Part shown: positions 58,348-64,000 of the stretch, in pieces | How positions within the stretch are numbered: position 1 is the first letter of the stretch | How the letters are laid out: every line of letters begins with the position of its first letter | NCBI GenBank assembly: GCA_001643675.2 | Contig: LSRY02000044.1 | Span: 248,001 to 312,000, forward strand | DNA length: 64,000 nt | From: Monocercomonoides exilis | Taxonomy: Eukaryota; Preaxostyla; Oxymonadida; Polymastigidae | Reading direction: 5' to 3' | Notes under the pieces: generated by a model | What the model saw: the letters and a program-made list of their open reading frames with translations, nothing else | Database searches by the model: none | What the model was told of the DNA's origin: nothing | Program-made: the position numbers and the translations under genes

Positions 58348-61300
58348 ATGTCATTTTCTAAACAAGAGTCAACACTAAATTCACGATACAACGTTCTGTG
58401 GAAAGAAATACAACGCATCGGTGGAAATGACGTTGATTCATTGCTCGTCTATTTGTTTTACAACTACAGAAAATCATCTGCAGTTATTAATGATTTACTG
58501 AAATCCTTGAATGGTTTCGACTTCAAATTTTTTTGATTGATAATAACTTATATTTTTCTCTTGTAATATTAATTTTTTATTTATATTTGTTTTTTTGTAA
58601 ATAAAAAAACTCAGAATACTACGAAATACTTCTTTAAGATCTCTCAGTTGTGTACAAGCACGCAAAATTGCACACGCAAACGGTGATCCTTCAAGCACTT
58701 ACGCGCAATGCATCATTATCTGAACTTCTGGACTATGGATTTGACATCACTGAAGGAAAGTATTATTATGCAAAACAAGCTCTCACAAAAAACCAAGGAT
58801 TTTTAATACCTGCACAATTGCCTCACACACCATCATGTAAAAGTGGTTTGTATTGTATTTTTCTATAATTTCATTTTTTTACTGATTTTTTCTTTCTTTT
58901 TTTTTTATAATTTTTAAGGTATTAATGAACAAGATTGGGTAAAGGGCAACAATTGGATGTTGGCCCATTCCACAGAGGCATCAACTTCACTTCAACCAGC
59001 CAAGAAAAAACCAAAAAAAGTTCCTGTTTACGCACAGTTCATTGAGGAATCTGCATGGGACGATATTATCATTGCAGAAAAAAGAAATTCAAATAAAAAA
59101 CAATCTTCGTCATCGAAAAAAACAAATCAAAGAGGCGACGATGCCAATGTCATTCCATTTGTTTAATCTTCATCTTTAAATAATACACCTTCTCAAACAG
59201 TAAATAATCCAATCAGCACTCCACTTCTTGCTGAAAGAAAGACAACAAAAATTAGACAAAAATTTCCCATTTCATCAACATCTTTTTCCTCTCCTTCTCC
59301 TTCTCCTTCTCCTTCTCCTTCTCCTTCTCCTCATCCTTTTCCTCATCCTTATCCTCATCCTTATCCTCATCCTCATCCTCATCCTCATTTTTCTCATCAT
59401 CAATAACTTCTCAGACTTCAGCTTCATCTTCAATCAGAAAGAAAAAGAAAAAAACAATGAATACTTCTCCAGAAGACAAAGCAACTTCATCTTTTTGCAA
59501 CGAAAATATGTGGGTTAGCGGACAACTTATGGAATATGTCACTTCACCCACTCTTTTTCCTCCTCATGCGTTCCAAAATCCAGTCTCATCTTTTTCAAAA
59601 GAGAACAACATTTCAACACAACAACAAAAATCATAGTTTATTACAAGAGATAATTCAACAAATTTTGATCCGTTTATTTCTTCTACATCCAAATCAACGG
59701 CTGATGTTTAAAAAATTCACACCTAATACTCCATTAAAAACAGTAAAAGGGTTGGCAAATCTTGGAAACACATGTCACTTGGCATCTCTTCTGCAATGCT
59801 TGTCCTCGATCTGCAGTTCAAAACCAACGATCCTCACAAAATCACATTCAAATAAGACATTATCTTCTCGAATGATGAGTATTTGCAATCAAATCCTCAA
59901 AGATGGAACAAAAGTGCATTCATGGATCCCATCATTTGTTGGCAAATGGGAAGACTTTTGCGGATATGGAAGCAAACAGCAGCAGAATGTTTCAGAAGCT
60001 TTCGAAAATCTTCATTAATTGTTTGAAAAAGACGGATTATAAAACAAGATAGTTTCAATCCAGTTATAATTTCACATATAAAATGCGTGAAATGTCAAAA
60101 ACTCACATCACATATCTACAACATCAACAATAACATAATCATCAATTCTTCATCTACTCACAATGGTTTATCTTCTTTATTTTCATCTGAAATACCAGAT
60201 GTGAAAAATAGTGTATATTGTGAAGAGTGCAAAGAAAAATGCTGTACTGCTTGTTGGGAGGAAATGATTTCATTTCCAGAAGTACTAGCCCTCTCCCATG
60301 AATGTGCTGATCTTGCCAGTTCTCCACCTTCTCGAACACTTTTAATCGAGACTGACATGCCGAACAAACGTTCGTTTTGCTAAGGATTTGCAAATGAAAA
60401 AGATTCAACATTTCACAAACACAACAAAGAAACAACGTTCTATCATTTCATTGGTCAAGTTCTTCACAAACAGTTTGATAACAGAAATGGTCATTCCATT
60501 GCTGTTGTGGTAGGAAAGAAAAGATTGAGCAAGATGTGGATCACCTGTAACAATGATGATATTGATGAATTTGACAGTGATAATTGGGCTAAGTTCTGGA
60601 AAGAACTTTACACTCAAGGTTTCACTCCGTCACTCTCATTCCACATCAAAGAAAAAACAAAACCAACATTTTCGACAATTCAATTTGGTGGTTCCTCTTC
60701 ATCAACTTCCTCTTCACAATCAAAAATTATCAACAATTCATCTGCAGAAACAACTCCCCCATCATCGTTCATCACACCACTGCTTAGTTCAACTTCCAGT
60801 CCACAACTATCATCATCAATAACAACTAACTATGGATTGGAAGTCCTTAAAGAAAGAAGAAAGAAAACGTGCATCTTTTCTCCCAACGAAAAGAGATTAA
60901 TCTTCAAGCCCAAGACGAAATTATGGAAAGAGTTTTCTGAAGAAACGAACATCAAAGTTTCTCTTTCCCATTTCCACATGCTGACAACTAACTTCTCCAA
61001 AGCGAAAAGACGAACGGATCTCTGCGGAATGTGCGAGAAACTCAACTATCTGGAGAATAAACTCAAATCTTCACAAAACAAAAATGGACTTTCTTCTGCT
61101 GAGTTTCAGACTCTCAAACTTCTTCGTCAACACCGACTTGTTGCTGAAATGCAACGAAAACATTATCAATCAACTGTTGATAATCTGAAAGAGGGAGAGG
61201 CAGTCTTCGTCTTCGACTTCAAAGAGAAATGGAAACTTCCCATCAGAAAAAATCAACTTCAACAAGAATTCTTTGATTACCAACAAGTTTCTCAATTCAC

Positions 61301-62132
61301 AATCATCTCTCTTCAAAAAATTAATAATCAACAAATAAAACGAACATTCAACTTCTTCTCCTACTGCCTTTCAAATGATCACAGATTTGTTATTGAGTGT
61401 CTGGAATCTGTGATCAAAAGACACTTCTTCTCAGACACTCACACTTTTAAGTTCTTCTGCGATTCGGGTCCACACAACCGAAATCGCTTCCTCCTTCACT
61501 TTATTTTCTCCAAACAATCCAAACTTCTCAAAAAGAAAAATACACAACTCTATTTCTTCGCTTAGCACCACGGAAAAAATATTTGTGATAGTGAATTTGG
61601 TGCGTTAGTGAATGCAATCGACAACAATCTTTCGACTGAACACATCACCACACTTCATGATTTGATCAACTTCTTCGAAAACAACATGAATACTTCGACA
61701 TCTACTTCTTCAACTTCACAATCGAACGACTTCTCAACATCATCATCAAACTCTTCACCATCTTCAACATCTGTCAATAACTTTGAGCATGAGAGGTACT
61801 TTGAAGAATATGTGCCGTCTCAACAAATCTCATGGCCGTCATTGTCAGTCCCTCACATGAAGGACTACTTGTATTTTGAGCGCAAGGGCTCATTTGTCTG
61901 CGCATCTGCTGTTGGATATCTTCCTCAACGCTCTCTGGTTGCTCTCGAATCTTCGACAATGAAAGAAAAAGTTCAACGTTCAAGAAAGTCATTTCACTCT
62001 GATATCACATCATCTGACCCTTCTCTTCTTTTTCAATCTTCTCAAGATCTTCTTTCAAGGAGATTTGAGCTTCTTCTTGACTCTTCTTCTTTTAATGAAT
62101 CTCAAAATTGTATTAATGGTGTCCCTTTTTGA
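58348..62132 (+). pseudogene. Transposon gene: USP-type deubiquitinase fused to DDE-like transposase, damaged
   Basis: Exons 58348-58513, 58648-58845, 58919-59199 and 59415 onward join in phase (introns 134, 73 and 215 bp, the last holding a CCTTCT/CCTCAT tract). The USP part shows the Cys box GLANLGNTCHLASLLQCLS, KQQQNVSEAFENLH, a CxxC pair (IKCVKCQKL), a second (VYCEECKEKC) and the His box FDNRNGHSIAV with MWITCNNDDIDEF. The transposase-like part has VFVFDFKEKW (Asp), FKFFCDSGPHNRNRF (Asp) and HHGKNICDSEFGALVNAI. Damage: TAA near 59164, TAG near 59634, TAA at 60381 and TAG at 61563, with frameshifts near 59705 and 60035 at A-runs. It ends at TGA 62130-62132. USP enzymes cleave ubiquitin; in an element this is unexpected. 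Confidence 0.82.
59279..59396 (+). repeat. CCTTCT/CCTCAT pyrimidine repeat inside transposon intron
   Basis: Tandem CCTTCT hexamers pass into CCTCAT hexamers. It sits upstream of a TTCTCAG acceptor and may serve as an overgrown polypyrimidine tract. Confidence 0.85.
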
Positions 62133-63126
62133 GAAACTAGTTGTTGTGTATGCTTAGCTGGCACTCTATCGGAAGGGTGCTGGACATGACTGTTCGTATT
62201 AGATATTGCAGCCTTCGGGCTGCTTTATCCGGACCTGGATACGACGAACAGCCTCCCAGGTGCACAACAGTTGGAATCCGATTGTTTTCTTATGCTTTTT
62301 GTCCCTATAATGTCCCTATTATTAAATTGGTTATTGTCCCGCTTATATTTGTATTTATCGAGATTCATTAGAAGAGAGAGTTGTGAAGGAATTCATTGAT
62401 CTTTGAGTGAGGTTTTTGGAAGGGAGAGTTATTGAGAGTGTGAAATGTTGTTTTATCATTGTGTCTGTCTTTTTTCTTTGTTGAATTTGATCTTTTTGAG
62501 TCAAAGTTAGGGAAATATCAGAAAGGGGTGAGTGGATGGAAAACAGAGGAAAAATAGACAAGTTGGTTTTTGAACTTTTAATATAAGTTTTCTTTTTTGT
62601 TTGGAATTGTCTTTGATACCGTGAATTTGTTGTTAAAGTACTGTTTCTTCTTATATTTTTCATTGTTCAAAATTGTTGATATTTAGTTAACATTTGGTGA
62701 TTGTTTTATGATGATGTGATGGAATAATGTTTTTTTGAAAGTGATTGAATCTGATTAGAAATATTCTGATTGTTTTCAATTTTAATAATGATTAACATCA
62801 TGAAGTGCTAATGTTATTTATGTGTTATTTTGTTTTATGATTGTTATCAAAATGGCAATGTATTTATTTTTCTGTTTTTCTTTTCACTGAATATTCATCA
62901 ACTGTTGTTACTCAACAATGAAGATATTGATATCAAAACAGTTATATATTGAATAGAAGAATAATATTAAGCATTTTCGTTCAAAAACAAAACATTTTTC
63001 AAGAGACAAAAATTGCAATGATATTTTACTGATATGAGGTGTTAATTCAATGAAATATGTAAAAACTATTTTTCACCTTATTTGAAACGAACAAATTTTA
63101 ATAACGGTTTTCTAAAAACTTGTAAG
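62133..63126. other. Transposon 3' non-coding region
   Basis: AT-rich, no supported frame. A GC-richer block at 62150-62280 stands out but shows no recognised feature. Confidence 0.5.
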
Positions 63127-63410
63127 CATTAATAAAGCAATAATATTCACAAATTAAATGAATTATATTCAAACAAATATCACATTTCCAAAATTAATGA
63201 TCAAAAAAAACCAAATTCTTTGTGCATTTTGGTCAACATTGAAAGTCACTTTTTCTGTACTTTACAAGCTGAAAATATCATTATATGCTGTATTGAGCAA
63301 AAAAATTAAATGACCAAAACGCCATGATCATGTCAATTTATAAAAAAATTTTTTTTGAAAAATAAAGAAAGATTATCAATTTATCGATATTGCATACAAT
63401 TGATGAATAT
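63127..63410. repeat. Right terminal inverted repeat
   Basis: Reverse complement of 57851-58127 with a few indels (CATTAATAAAG inner edge, TGATGAATAT outer edge). Confidence 0.88.
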
Positions 63411-64000
63411 TTGATTTGACCGTTAAAAAAATATATTGTTAGCATGCAAAATATATAACAAGTGTGCTTTTTTTTTCGTGTGTTCACTCCAATTATTTCT
63501 TCATTTGAACAATTCATTTTCTGATTATCTCAATTTCTAATTTTATTTGTTTTTTATGAAAACAGTTCAGCATTTATCTATTTTTTGAAAAAAGGTGCGC
63601 ATTATTTCAATGAGTTTAATGGAACACCTTTCTGAAAAAACTGCTTTTTCTTTTAGTGTTGTTTGTTGTTCGAATGGCATTTCACTCTCTTTGATTATCA
63701 TCATCAACAACAACCGACCCCAAATTATCAATCATAGAGTCGCTCTAAATGCTACCGTATATGCTTCTCCATCCAATCATCATTCATCAGGCTCGAAGGA
63801 GTTGGCTGATTCAAAAATTCACTGAACCGAAAACAATGCCAAGTTTCACGGTTTATGTGAAACACAAAACATCCACAAGATCATAAAGAAGTTTCTCGAG
63901 ATCACATACGAAAAAGAGAAGATCATACAAGCGTGATCATGCAAATTCAAGTGAAGCTCGCCAGAACACCAAAATCTACTGGATCTGATGGAATTCAAAG
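63411..64000 (+). other. Possible edge of another element (RT-like motif at the end)
   Basis: A 76-codon frame at 63595-63825 contains YASPSNHH and SGSKELADSKIH. The last codons of the window (about 63950-63999) read KLARTPKSTGSDGIQ, resembling the conserved P..SPGPDGI block that opens many reverse-transcriptase domains of non-LTR elements. The intervening frame is broken and the window ends, so this is only a hint. Confidence 0.25.

Larger units (their letters stand above)
57851..63410. mobile_element. 5.56-kb DNA transposon with long TIRs encoding a USP-DDE protein
   Basis: The ends 57851-58127 and 63127-63410 are reverse complements over about 280 bp. The innermost 107 bp or so is almost perfect, and the outer part has small indels. 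Between them lies one plus-strand multi-exon gene (58348-62132) combining a ubiquitin-protease-like domain with a DDE-transposase-like domain, and then about 1 kb of non-coding sequence. Long TIRs with a transposase-like gene define a class II element. No target-site duplication was evident. Superfamily uncertain; the transposase block resembles those of large eukaryotic elements with a HGK...CD signature (possibly KDZ-like). Confidence 0.85.

Noticed and set aside
61566-62132. Separate downstream gene in the transposon
   Set aside because: It is in the same frame as the upstream transposase-like block and continues its HHGK/CD motif across a single TAG, so it is the C-terminal part of one protein.
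1-64000. Host genetic code with TAA/TAG as glutamine
   Set aside because: Reading TAA/TAG as Gln lengthens many frames attractively, but the complete surface gene, NAP1 and DCAF12 contain no TAA/TAG in several thousand codons and write all their glutamines CAA/CAG. TGA-only reading also makes long random frames common. Kept as an open question only for the damaged elements.

Overview
The window looks like nuclear DNA of an AT-rich protist. Intact genes use the standard stop codons, and several are split by short introns (about 57-134 bp) that start with GTATGT, GTTTGT, GTGTGC or, once, GC. The most telling feature is a family of very large surface proteins: signal peptide, thousands of residues of Gly/Cys-patterned beta-helix repeats, one membrane span, and a degenerate kinase-like tail. 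From general knowledge this architecture, with short introns, suggests a Preaxostyla/oxymonad-type flagellate (Monocercomonoides or Blattamonas relatives). That assignment is an inference.

Layout. Positions 1-2440 hold the 3' end of one surface-protein gene and its 3' flank. About 2690-4200 is an unexplained non-coding array built on a CGCGAGAT-like motif. Positions 6.0-17.2 kb hold a second paralogue on the minus strand. It is broken into two halves that flank about 8.2 kb of unrelated DNA bounded by short inverted repeats and TA, and that DNA contains another dead kinase-tail fragment and a long GAA tract. Positions 17.9-22 kb carry a repeat-protein fragment and two transposase remnants (PIF/Harbinger-like and Merlin/IS1595-like).

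Positions 22.6-31 kb form the conserved core: a DCAF12-type WD40 protein, a membrane-anchored SAM methyltransferase, a small two-span membrane protein, and a NAP1/SET histone chaperone inflated by low-complexity inserts. Positions 33.8-40.8 kb contain the one complete surface-protein gene (2315 aa), whose 3' flank is the same as that of the gene at the window start. Positions 42-57.7 kb hold fragments and poorly resolved multi-exon genes rich in Ser/Glu low complexity. One of these (46.15-47.6 kb) can be partly spliced by eye.

Positions 57.85-63.41 kb are the most unusual object: a 5.56 kb element with about 280 bp terminal inverted repeats. Its multi-exon gene carries a USP-type deubiquitinase domain (Cys box, zinc finger, His box) followed by a DDE-transposase-like domain. 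This copy carries several TAA/TAG codons and two frameshifts. A possible reverse-transcriptase motif sits at the right edge.

No rRNA, tRNA or CRISPR was recognised. The window combines a stable housekeeping block with fast-evolving, transposon-rich flanks in which surface-protein paralogues are duplicated, converted and destroyed.
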